Below, piece by piece: positions 1 to 6,006 of a stretch of DNA of 6,006 nucleotides. The stretch is from an uncultured Treponema sp. (GTDB taxonomy: Bacteria; Spirochaetota; Spirochaetia; Treponematales; Treponemataceae): positions 1 to 6,006 of the forward strand of contig CALCEK010000282.1 of the NCBI GenBank assembly GCA_937900125.1. The letters are read 5' to 3'. The translations under genes and the position numbers were made by a program. How positions within the stretch are numbered: position 1 is the first letter of the stretch; every line of letters begins with the position of its first letter. Below the pieces are notes generated by a model, which searched no databases, was not told the DNA's origin, and saw only the letters and a list, made by a program, of their open reading frames with translations.

Positions 1-41
1 CGAGATCTACACTCTTTCCCTACACGACGCTCTTCCGATCT
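1..41 (+). other. Illumina P5/TruSeq adapter remnant (assembly contamination)
   Basis: These 41 bases match, from memory, the last 41 of the 58 nt of the Illumina universal (P5/TruSeq) adapter. They end in the diagnostic GCTCTTCCGATCT at 29-41. Genomic sequence begins at about base 42, and from there the reading frame gives normal MurE sequence. The adapter has no stop in the murE frame and translates as RDLHSFPTRRSSDL, a peptide known from adapter-contaminated protein entries. It should be masked and not counted as protein or as an upstream region. Confidence 0.98.
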
Positions 42-1293
42 CTATCCGTCAAGAAATCTGGTCATTTTTGGTGTTACAGGCACAGAAGGAAAATCTTCAA
101 CAGTTTCATTTATCTGGCAATTATTGAAAAAATCTGAAATTAAAGCGGGTTTTATTTCTACCGTGCAATATTCACTCGGTGATGAGGCTATTGCAAATCC
201 TGAACATCAAACAACTCCCGAAGCTCCCATTATACAAAAAAGACTATACGAAATGCTAGAAAACGGTTGTATAGCTGCTGTTTTGGAATCTTCTTCGCAT
301 GGTTTGAGCGTAAAAACAAATAGGCTTGGCAATGTTGATTTTGATTGTTCCGTTTTTATGAATGTTACGCTTGAGCATCTTGAATTTCACAAGACGTATG
401 AACAGTATAAAAGTGACAAGGCAAATCTTTTTCGTGCGTTGGATTCTTCAAATCACACAAAAAACATTGCGGGAAAAACTCAAACACTTCATTCTTTTGG
501 AATTGTAAATCTTGAAGACCCCGCCGCTCCGTATTTTGCTTCTTGTACAAAGTCCGAGGTTGTGGGTTTTGCGACAAAAGATACGGCTTTTAAAACAGAA
601 AAAATGCTTTTGGCAAAAAATATCAAGGCGGAACGCTATGGAATTTCCTTTAATATAGAAGATTTTTGCGTAAAAGCTCCGCTTCCAGGCTCTTTTAATG
701 CCTACAATTTGATGGCGGCACTTCTTGCGATTTCTGGGATTTTTGATATTCCGTACAAAAATTTGATTCCGCTTGCTGAAACGTTAGAGCCAGTTAAGGG
801 GCGAATGACCGTTGTTGACGCTGGGCAAACTTTTGAAGTGATTGTGGACTATGCCCACACACCTTCTTCATTTGAAACGATTTTTCCCCCAATAAAAAAA
901 CGTTGCGCGGGCAAAATAATTTGTGTTTTTGGCTCTGGAGGGGAGCGGGATACGACAAAACGCCCGCTTCAAGGTGAAATTGCGTCTCGGTTTTGCGATA
1001 TTGTAATTTTGGCTGACGAAGACCCGCGTCAAGAAGAACCGATGGAGATTTTGAATCAAATTGCAGTTGGTTGTAAAAAAGAGGGAAAAATCGAAGGGAA
1101 GAATCTTTTTTTAATTCCCGACAGAAAAATGGCAATTAGAAAAGCACTTTCTTTTGCGGATGCTTCTGATATTGTGCTTTTTCTTGGAAAATCACATGAA
1201 AATTCAATTATATACAAAAATTTTGTCATGCCTTATGATGAAATTTCGGAAGTTCAAGTTGCTTTAAAAGAATTGGGAGAAGGGCAATCTTGA
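42..1293 (+). CDS. murE: UDP-N-acetylmuramyl-tripeptide synthetase MurE, 5' truncated
   Basis: MurE is a cytoplasmic Mur ligase that adds the third, diamino residue to UDP-MurNAc-L-Ala-D-Glu using ATP. The frame is open from the adapter junction, and the first genomic codons (43 on) read YPSRNLVIFGVTGTEGKSST, which includes the Mur ligase P-loop. About 416 residues remain. With the P-loop near residue 115 in typical MurE, roughly 95-100 N-terminal residues (the UDP-binding domain) are missing, so the TTG at 124 is not the start. Numbering from base 43, visible motifs are the P-loop (10-19, Lys17), ESSSHGLS (82-89), the probable carbamylated Lys126 in YKSDKANLF, VDYAHTP (from Asp269), FGSGGERDTTKRP, the substrate motif DEDPR (325-329) and GKSHE (382-386). 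DEDPR resembles the DNPR of meso-DAP enzymes but has Glu for Asn, so the amino acid added is uncertain; ornithine, known in spirochaete walls, is possible. ddl follows after 33 nt. Confidence 0.95.
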
Positions 1294-1315
1294 AAATCAA
1301 AAGTAAAATATTAAA

Positions 1316-1320
1316 AGAGG
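1316..1320 (+). promoter_or_regulatory. Ribosome binding site of ddl
   Basis: AGAGG lies 6 nt upstream of the ATG at 1327. It supports that codon as the ddl start, and the protein from it begins directly with the expected N-terminal Ddl strand and the GRSGEHEVS motif. Confidence 0.7.
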
Positions 1321-1326
1321 CTTAAA

Positions 1327-2457
1327 ATGAATGTAGTTTTGCTATATGGTGGTCGTTCTGGTGAGCATGAAGTTTCGCTTGTTTCTTGTGCAGCAATTGC
1401 GCGGGCGATAAACAAAAAACATTCCGTAAAACTTATTTCTGTGAGCAAAGACGGAAAATGGTATCTTGAAAATGATGAAATCTTAGAAAAATTGCGGAAA
1501 AATCCTCAAGAAAAGCTTGAAATTCACGCAATAGAAAAGAATCGCGTTTCGATAGTTCCTGGCGGTGGCAAAGAAAAAGCTTTTTTTGTTGACGGCTATT
1601 TTTTAAAGTGCGATGTTGCATTTTCTGTTATGCACGGAACTTACAGCGAAGATGGTACAATTCAGGGACTTTTTGAAATGGCAAATGTGCCTTACGTTGG
1701 TTGCGGAGTGCTTGCTTCTGCCGTTACAATGGACAAGGAAATTGCAAAAATTCTTTTTGAACACGCGGGACTTCCTATTGTACCATATATTTGTATAGAA
1801 CGAGCGGACGTAAACGATAGTTTGCGTTATGACGAAAAAGTAAAAAAAGCCGTTGACACTTTGGGCTTTCCGCTTTTTGTAAAACCTTGCTCCGCTGGGT
1901 CAAGCGATGGTGCGTCTAAGGCGTGCAATGAGCGCGAACTTTCTATGTCGCTTTTGGACGCTTTTCAGTGGGATAACAAAGTGCTTGTAGAACGTGCAGT
2001 ATACGCGCGTGAAGTGGAATGTTCAGTAACAGGAAACAGCGTAACAAATGAGCCTGACAAGCCACAAACGATGCTTACTGCGTATGGACCTGGAGAAATT
2101 GTTCCTCGCCATGAGTTTTACGATTATGATGCAAAATACAATGACCCAAAAGGCGCAGAATTAAAAATTCCCGCTGACCTTGATTTTGAAACTCAACAAA
2201 AAATCCAAGAGCTTGCACTAAAAGCCTATACCGCTGTAGATGCGGAAGGGCTTGCACGTGTTGATTTTTTTATCGACCGCGGAACAGGAGATATTTATCT
2301 TAATGAAATAAATACACTCCCTGGGTTTACAGATATTAGTATGTTTCCAAAATTATGCGCGTCAAATGGTTTGGATTTTACAAGTCTTGTGGAATTGCTC
2401 CTTTCTGAAGCAATTGAACGATTTTCTAGCCGAGCAAATTTGCGCACAAGTCGCTAA
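1327..2457 (+). CDS. ddl: D-alanine--D-alanine ligase
   Basis: Ddl is a cytoplasmic ATP-grasp enzyme that joins two D-alanines into the dipeptide used by MurF. The 376-residue protein is complete, close to the longer (DdlA-like) family members. In order it shows LYGGRSGEHEVS (5-16), the VMHGTYSEDGTIQGL segment, FPLFVKP with the serine loop GSSDGAS (191-197), the omega-loop stretch EFYDYDAKY ending at Tyr271, and the metal-binding NEINTLPGFT (from Asn326). Tyr271 matches the Tyr216 of E. coli DdlB that marks D-Ala-D-Ala ligases; D-Ala-D-Lac enzymes differ there, so this is the ordinary ligase and not a Van-type one. The serine loop is usually GSSVG; here the Val is Asp194. A short extra segment (SVTNEPDKPQTM) sits between two strands of the ATP-grasp fold. 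The gene lies between murE and murD, probably in one transcript. Confidence 0.96.
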   Translation: MNVVLLYGGRSGEHEVSLVSCAAIARAINKKHSVKLISVSKDGKWYLENDEILEKLRKNPQEKLEIHAIEKNRVSIVPGGGKEKAFFVDGYFLKCDVAFSVMHGTYSEDGTIQGLFEMANVPYVGCGVLASAVTMDKEIAKILFEHAGLPIVPYICIERADVNDSLRYDEKVKKAVDTLGFPLFVKPCSAGSSDGASKACNERELSMSLLDAFQWDNKVLVERAVYAREVECSVTGNSVTNEPDKPQTMLTAYGPGEIVPRHEFYDYDAKYNDPKGAELKIPADLDFETQQKIQELALKAYTAVDAEGLARVDFFIDRGTGDIYLNEINTLPGFTDISMFPKLCASNGLDFTSLVELLLSEAIERFSSRANLRTSR

Positions 2458-2460
2458 GGA
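2456..2460 (+). promoter_or_regulatory. Ribosome binding site of murD, overlapping the ddl stop codon
   Basis: AAGGA overlaps the last two bases of the ddl TAA stop (2455-2457) and sits 6 nt before the murD ATG at 2467. This layout suggests translational coupling of ddl and murD and supports the chosen start. Confidence 0.7.
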
Positions 2461-2466
2461 TATACA

Positions 2467-4047
2467 ATGGATACTCCCCACACCTATCCTAAAGGTTGCG
2501 TTTTTTCTTCACTTTCCGATATAAAAGGAAAAAAAGTCACTGTTATGGGCTTAGGTCTAAATGGTGGCGGAGAAGCGACCGTTTCTTTTTTCTTAAAACA
2601 CGGGGCTTTTGTTACCGTAACTGATACAAAAAGCAAAGAACTTCTTGCAAAAACTATTTCAAAACTTGAATCCGATGAAAGTCTTGATAAAAGTCGCCTA
2701 AAATATGTACTTGGCGAGCATAGAAAAGAGGATTTTTCTACTGCGGATTGCGTTATTAAGAATCCTGGGGTGCGTTTTGAAGGAAATCCGTATTTGCAAG
2801 TAGCAAAAGCAGTTGAAACCGATTTAAGTTTATTTTTACATTTTACAAAAGCTCCTATAATTGCCGTTACAGGTAGCAAGGGGAAAAGTTCAACGGTTAG
2901 TGCTATAGCTTTTGGACTTTCGGAAGCGGGATTTAAAACATTTCTTGGCGGAAACATAACCGTTAGCCCTTTGACATTTTTGGAAGAAACCGATGAAACT
3001 ACGCCCGTTGTGCTTGAATTGTCGAGTTGGCAGTTGCGGGATTTACGGGGTAGGGGTGTATTAAAGCCAAAAATCGCGCTTATAACAAAAATCGTTCCTG
3101 ACCACCAGAATTTTTATGGAAATATGGATAGTTATGTGGACGATAAGCGGCTAATCTATGCCGAACAAGATGCGGAAGATTTTGCCATTTTTGATTTTGA
3201 TGAAGATGGTTATACAAATGAATGTGCATCCCCAAAAGAAAATTGCTTTTCTTGGGGAGAAAGTTTTGCGCGCGAGGCACGAGCTTGTGTTTTGCGCTAT
3301 AGCAAAAAATCACTTCCAAAAAACATTGCAGGTGTTTTTCAACAAACAACTTTTGGCAATGCAGAAGGTTTTGTTCAAAATATAAAACAATTTAAAAACG
3401 ATGGGGAAGAAACAAAAAAAATAATCGGAAAACTTCTTGTTCCTGGTGAACACAATCGGAGCAATGTTTTAAATGCGGCACTTGTTATGTATTTGATGAA
3501 TGTTGCTCCTTCAAAAATTGAAACAATCTTAAGTCGATGGACTGGAATTCCACATCGTTTAGAACGCTTTTTTGAGTGGAAGAATTCTAAAAATAATCTT
3601 AAAGTAGAATTTTTTAATGATAGCTGTGCAACCGTTCCCGAAGCTACTGTGGCTGCGGTAAAAGCGTTTGAAACTTCCGTTATACTTATTGCAGGCGGCA
3701 CGGACAAAGGCTTGGATTTTACAAATCTAGCTGAAACCTTAAAACAACCTGAATTTGCTCCAAAAAGAATTTATCTTTTAGCAGGAACTGGAACAGATTT
3801 GCTTTTGCCACTTTTAGAAAATGCCCGAATTCCTTATTTTGCTCCTTTTGATTCGCTTGATAATTTGTTGGAAGTTTTAAAATCCGACCTTAATGCAGAA
3901 AATGCCCAAGAAGCTTTTGTGCCTTTAGAAAAAAATGCTTCTGTTCCAGTTGTGTTTTCGCCTGGAGCTACATCTTTTGGTATGTTTGCAAATGAATTTG
4001 AGCGTGGAAATTTGTTTAAGGAAAAAGTTGTTCGTTTGTTTTCTTAA
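2467..4047 (+). CDS. murD: UDP-N-acetylmuramoyl-L-alanine--D-glutamate ligase
   Basis: MurD adds D-glutamate to UDP-MurNAc-L-Ala in the cytoplasm, using ATP. The 526-residue protein shows the N-terminal nucleotide-sugar domain (GLGLNGGGEA from 28), the P-loop VTGSKGKSST (134-143, Lys140), ELSSWQL (184-190), PDHQNFYG (211-218), the probable carbamylated Lys227 in YVDDKRLIY, the linker GEHNRSNVLNAA (327-338), HRLE (363-366), NDSCAT (384-389), GGTDKGLDF (410-418, Lys414 matching the D-Glu-binding lysine) and SPGATSFGMFANEFERG (498-514). The ELSSW motif and the D-Glu lysine separate it from MurE, MurC and MurF. It is some 80 residues longer than the typical 440-450. The excess is spread over the N-terminus, the region around 255-320 of the central domain, and about 470-495 in the C-terminal domain. 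In NDSCAT a Cys replaces the usual Lys. Last gene of the + strand block. Confidence 0.95.
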   Translation: MDTPHTYPKGCVFSSLSDIKGKKVTVMGLGLNGGGEATVSFFLKHGAFVTVTDTKSKELLAKTISKLESDESLDKSRLKYVLGEHRKEDFSTADCVIKNPGVRFEGNPYLQVAKAVETDLSLFLHFTKAPIIAVTGSKGKSSTVSAIAFGLSEAGFKTFLGGNITVSPLTFLEETDETTPVVLELSSWQLRDLRGRGVLKPKIALITKIVPDHQNFYGNMDSYVDDKRLIYAEQDAEDFAIFDFDEDGYTNECASPKENCFSWGESFAREARACVLRYSKKSLPKNIAGVFQQTTFGNAEGFVQNIKQFKNDGEETKKIIGKLLVPGEHNRSNVLNAALVMYLMNVAPSKIETILSRWTGIPHRLERFFEWKNSKNNLKVEFFNDSCATVPEATVAAVKAFETSVILIAGGTDKGLDFTNLAETLKQPEFAPKRIYLLAGTGTDLLLPLLENARIPYFAPFDSLDNLLEVLKSDLNAENAQEAFVPLEKNASVPVVFSPGATSFGMFANEFERGNLFKEKVVRLFS

Positions 4048-4049
4048 AA

Positions 4050-4080
4050 ATCTAGTTTTTCTGTAAAACAAACACTAGAT
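4050..4080. terminator. Hairpin after murD, candidate terminator
   Basis: Perfect 7-bp arms ATCTAGT (4050-4056) and ACTAGAT (4074-4080) begin 2 nt after the murD stop. Past a T/C mismatch, three more A-T pairs can close inside. The stem is AT-rich and weak for a classical terminator. On the + strand only GTTTCG follows it. On the - strand the stem runs straight into a TTTTT tract, so it looks better suited to stopping transcripts coming from guaB-purA. It may serve both directions. Confidence 0.45.
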
Positions 4081-4083
4081 GTT

Positions 4084-4126
4084 TCGCTATTGCTCCATGA
4101 CGAGCTATAACGCTTGGCAATAGTGA
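4084..4126. repeat. Imperfect inverted repeat in the murD-purA gap
   Basis: CTATTGC (4087-4093) pairs with GCAATAG (4117-4123). The stem extends outward through a G-T pair, a C-G pair and a T-A pair, giving about ten pairs around a 23-nt loop. No T tract follows on either strand. It is the middle of three adjacent hairpins. Confidence 0.5.
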
Positions 4127-4160
4127 GCGGTGCAATGCTTGGATAAAGCATAACACCGCT
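4126..4160. repeat. Strong hairpin downstream of purA
   Basis: Outer arms AGCGGTG (4126-4132) and CACCGCT (4154-4160) are perfectly complementary. After a 2x2 internal loop, inner arms ATGCTT (4135-4140) and AAGCAT (4146-4151) close a 5-nt loop GGATA. This is the most stable structure in the gap, 25 nt beyond the purA stop. It lacks a T tract on either side, so it is not a standard intrinsic terminator. It could protect the 3' end of the guaB-purA transcript or belong to a palindromic repeat element. Confidence 0.65.
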
Positions 4161-4185
4161 AATAAAATGATTTATATGTGCAAAA

Positions 4186-5409
4186 CTACTTCCAAACTGG
4201 GCGGCGAATAAATGTTTGTTCGCGCTCATAGCCTACGGAAATTATGTCAACAGGAGTTGATGTAAAATCTTCTATATATTCAATATAAGTGCGGGCTTCT
4301 TTTGGAAGTTCATCGTAGGATTTACAATTTTTTAGCTCAGTTTTCCAACCCGTAAATTTTTCTAACACAGGTTTTGCACTAGCCATTTGTTCAACATTTG
4401 CAGGGAAATCTGTAACAATTTTTCCGTTTATGTTATACGCAACACAGGCTTCAATTTCTTCCATTGCATCGTAAATGTCAAGATGAGTTAGCACAAGCCC
4501 GTCCATACTATTCACGCGACAAGCATATCTAAGTGCAACAAGGTCAAGATAACCGCAGCGCCTAGCGCGACCCGTTGTAACCCCATATTCCCGCCCAGTT
4601 TTGCGGACATATTCGCACAATTCGCCCTCGCTTGTTTCATTGAATTCACTAGGCATTGGACCGTTTCCAACTCTTGTTTCGTATGCTTTAAAAACACCCA
4701 ATATTTTGTCAAGGTCGTGAGGCCCGATTCCGCAACCAGTGGCGGCTCCTGCTGCGCAACTTGCTCCCGAAGAAACGTAAGGGTACGTTCCAGAATCAAT
4801 GTCAAGCATAGCTCCCTGCGCACCTTCAAAAAGAATATTTGCATTTTGCTTTTCCCACATTTGTGCCGTCAAATCAACGCGCATAGAAAGTAAACGCTCT
4901 TTGTATTTGTCAAGGAAAATTTTGTCTTCGCGTTCGAACTCTGCAATTTTTTCGTTCCAATCCAAATCGGCAAGTCGCAAACCATCGCGCTGCGCCTTTT
5001 CGCTGTAGGCAATGCCAATTCCGCGACCAGTTGTTCCGATTGGGCGTTTTCGTTCTGCGTCGCGAGCTTTATCCATTTGTCTGTAGCGTGGCAAAATAAG
5101 ATGTGCGCGGTCAGAAATAAAAACTCTGCCTTCCCAATTGATTCCGTTTTCTTTTAGCATATCGAGTTCGGCAAAAAGTGCCTCTGGGTCAATGACCATT
5201 CCCGCGCCAAGAAAAACGGTTTTGTTTGGGTACAAAATTCCGCTCGGCACTTGATGAAGCGCAAATTGTTTTCCATCAACCACAATTGTGTGTCCCGCAT
5301 TCGGACCGCCTGCATAGCGCACCACATATTGCGCATCTTCTGCAAGATAATCAACGATTTTTCCCTTTCCTTCATCGCCCCACTGAGCACCAATAATTAC
5401 AACTTTCAT
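4186..5409 (-). CDS. purA: Adenylosuccinate synthetase
   Basis: PurA condenses IMP with aspartate, using GTP, to form adenylosuccinate, the first committed step from IMP to AMP; it is cytoplasmic and usually a dimer. The 407-residue protein is complete (E. coli PurA is about 430). It starts with the canonical GAQWGDEGKGK (7-17, catalytic Asp12) and AGGPNAGHT with catalytic His40. Then come PIGTTGRGIGIAY (123-135, usually GIGPAY), FEGAQGAMLDIDSGTYPYV, the GIGP motif, the YETRVGNGPMPSE segment, and the substrate loop TTGRARRCG. The guanine-binding motif, usually TKLD, reads THLD here. The C-terminus (GYEREQTFIRRPVWK) fits the family ending. The start ATG (5407-5409) has AGGAG 6 nt upstream. It lies 9 nt after guaB, so the two are likely cotranscribed, and it converges on murD. 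Confidence 0.97.
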   Translation of the reverse strand: MKVVIIGAQWGDEGKGKIVDYLAEDAQYVVRYAGGPNAGHTIVVDGKQFALHQVPSGILYPNKTVFLGAGMVIDPEALFAELDMLKENGINWEGRVFISDRAHLILPRYRQMDKARDAERKRPIGTTGRGIGIAYSEKAQRDGLRLADLDWNEKIAEFEREDKIFLDKYKERLLSMRVDLTAQMWEKQNANILFEGAQGAMLDIDSGTYPYVSSGASCAAGAATGCGIGPHDLDKILGVFKAYETRVGNGPMPSEFNETSEGELCEYVRKTGREYGVTTGRARRCGYLDLVALRYACRVNSMDGLVLTHLDIYDAMEEIEACVAYNINGKIVTDFPANVEQMASAKPVLEKFTGWKTELKNCKSYDELPKEARTYIEYIEDFTSTPVDIISVGYEREQTFIRRPVWK

Positions 5410-5415
5410 TTTTTT

Positions 5416-5420
5416 CTCCT
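5416..5420 (-). promoter_or_regulatory. Ribosome binding site of purA, overlapping the guaB stop codon
   Basis: On the - strand AGGAG shares two bases with the guaB TAG stop (reading TAGGAG) and stands 6 nt before the purA ATG. It is the best-matched ribosome binding site in the window. It fixes the purA start and suggests translational coupling with guaB. Confidence 0.8.
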
Positions 5421-6006
5421 AGCTCCTAATTGAAGTATTTCTTACGACAACATCGTGTGCACTGCCTTCATCAATGGTTGTTTGCGAAACAAGCGTGATT
5501 TTTGCCTTTTCTTGAAGTTCTGGAATTGAAAGCGCACCACAATTACACATTGTATGAATAACCTTGCTTGTTGTGAGCGTAACGCCATCGTGCAATCGTC
5601 CTGCATAAGGAACGTAACTGTCAACTCCTTCTTCAAAAGCCATCATTTTTTTGCCACCTAAATCGTAACGTTGCCAGTTTCTTGCGCGATTTGAACCTTC
5701 TCCCCAATATTCTTTTACGTAATTTCCGTTTACAACTAATTTGTTGCTTGGACTTTCGTCAAAACGCGCAAAGTAACGACCGAGCATTACAAAATCTGCC
5801 CCCATTGCAAGCGCAAGTGTTATGTGGTAATCGTGAACAATTCCGCCGTCCGAGCAAATTGGAACGTAAATGCCTGTTTTTTGGTAATATTCATCGCGAG
5901 CTTTTGCAACTTCGATTGTGGCGGTTGCCTGTCCGCGCCCGATTCCTTTTTGTTCGCGAGTAATGCAAATTGAACCTCCGCCGATTCCGACTTTAATAAA
6001 ATCTGC
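5419..6006 (-). CDS. guaB: IMP dehydrogenase, C-terminal part (5' end beyond window)
   Basis: GuaB oxidises IMP to XMP with NAD+, the first step from IMP towards GMP. The frame is open to the right edge of the window, giving 195 residues; the ATG at 5803-5805 is an internal Met, not the start. Counting from base 6006, the catalytic loop GSICITRE has its Cys at 14, then come CSDGGI (51-56), GADFVMLGRYFA (69-80), KEYWGEGS, the mobile flap with its Arg-Tyr dyad at 113-114 (NWQRYDLGG), EEGVDSYVPYAG and the C-terminal GALSIPELQEKAKITLVS. The flap dyad marks an IMP dehydrogenase and not a GMP reductase. The wording of loop and flap closely resembles my recollection of Tritrichomonas foetus IMPDH, whose catalytic residue is Cys319. 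About 305 N-terminal residues, including most of the barrel and any CBS domains, lie outside. purA follows after 9 nt. Confidence 0.95.
   Translation of the reverse strand, partial: ADFIKVGIGGGSICITREQKGIGRGQATATIEVAKARDEYYQKTGIYVPICSDGGIVHDYHITLALAMGADFVMLGRYFARFDESPSNKLVVNGNYVKEYWGEGSNRARNWQRYDLGGKKMMAFEEGVDSYVPYAGRLHDGVTLTTSKVIHTMCNCGALSIPELQEKAKITLVSQTTIDEGSAHDVVVRNTSIRS

Noticed and set aside
124..126. TTG as the start codon of murE
   Set aside because: The frame is open upstream and encodes the essential P-loop (GVTGTEGKSST) at 70-102, so the true start lies beyond the contig edge.
1290..1326. Possible promoter ahead of ddl (TTGAAA at 1290 and AT-rich TAAAAT/TATTAA downstream)
   Set aside because: Spacing between the candidate boxes is 8-13 nt, too short for a sigma-70 type promoter, and the AT-richness of the genome makes such matches expected. 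The short gap fits an operon.
2484..2957. A 157-codon open frame on the - strand inside murD
   Set aside because: It is antisense to the conserved P-loop half of murD, has no recognisable protein features, and fits chance openness opposite a real gene. Other antisense or alternative-frame openings at 365-577, 794-1135, 3375-3707, 4512-4844 and 5682-5963 were dismissed likewise.
4099..4160. Possible integron attC-like site, because of two ATAAC sequences (4106-4116 and 4150-4156) near inverted repeats
   Set aside because: The conserved attC core and inverse-core patterns (GTTRRRY and RYYYAAC) are not both present, and there is no integrase or cassette context.
4044..4229. A 61-codon reading frame on the - strand across the murD-purA gap
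   Set aside because: It overlaps the end of purA in another frame, touches the end of murD, has no clear ribosome binding site, and its sequence is mostly made of the hairpin arms. If the gap is a dispersed repeat, similar short frames would occur elsewhere by copying.
1..6006. A hidden novel system (defence, toxin-antitoxin, phage or CRISPR) within the window
   Set aside because: Nearly every base is covered by five recognisable housekeeping genes, the only gap above 40 nt is the 138-nt hairpin region, and no repeat array, tRNA, rRNA or transposase was seen.

Overview
This window holds five genes of core metabolism in two convergent blocks. I see no accessory or defence system, mobile element, RNA gene or CRISPR array. 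The modest GC content (about 40% by eye), the short Shine-Dalgarno-type sites and the style of the proteins, above all the IMP dehydrogenase, suggest a host-associated spirochaete of the Treponema type. That placement is recognition from memory, not a computed result.

Bases 1-41 are not biological. They match the 3' part of the Illumina P5/TruSeq universal adapter, so the left edge is a contig end with untrimmed adapter. The adapter stays open in the murE reading frame and encodes a well-known artefact peptide (HSFPTRRSSDL).

The + strand block (42-4047) carries cytoplasmic steps of peptidoglycan precursor synthesis: murE (5' end missing), ddl and murD, spaced 33 and 9 nt apart. MurD adds D-Glu to UDP-MurNAc-L-Ala. 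MurE then adds the diamino acid. Ddl makes the D-Ala-D-Ala dipeptide that MurF (not in the window) attaches. Several active-site motifs differ slightly from textbook forms.

The 138-nt gap between the two blocks (4048-4185) is packed with three consecutive hairpins. The one next to murD is a plausible terminator. The set could also be a copy of a dispersed intergenic palindromic repeat.

The - strand block (4186-6006) reads from right to left: guaB (IMP dehydrogenase, only the C-terminal 195 residues) and then purA (adenylosuccinate synthetase) after a 9-nt gap. The two enzymes open the two branches from IMP, towards GMP and AMP. The GuaB portion closely resembles, from memory, the IMP dehydrogenase of the protozoan Tritrichomonas foetus, a protein often discussed as bacterial in origin.
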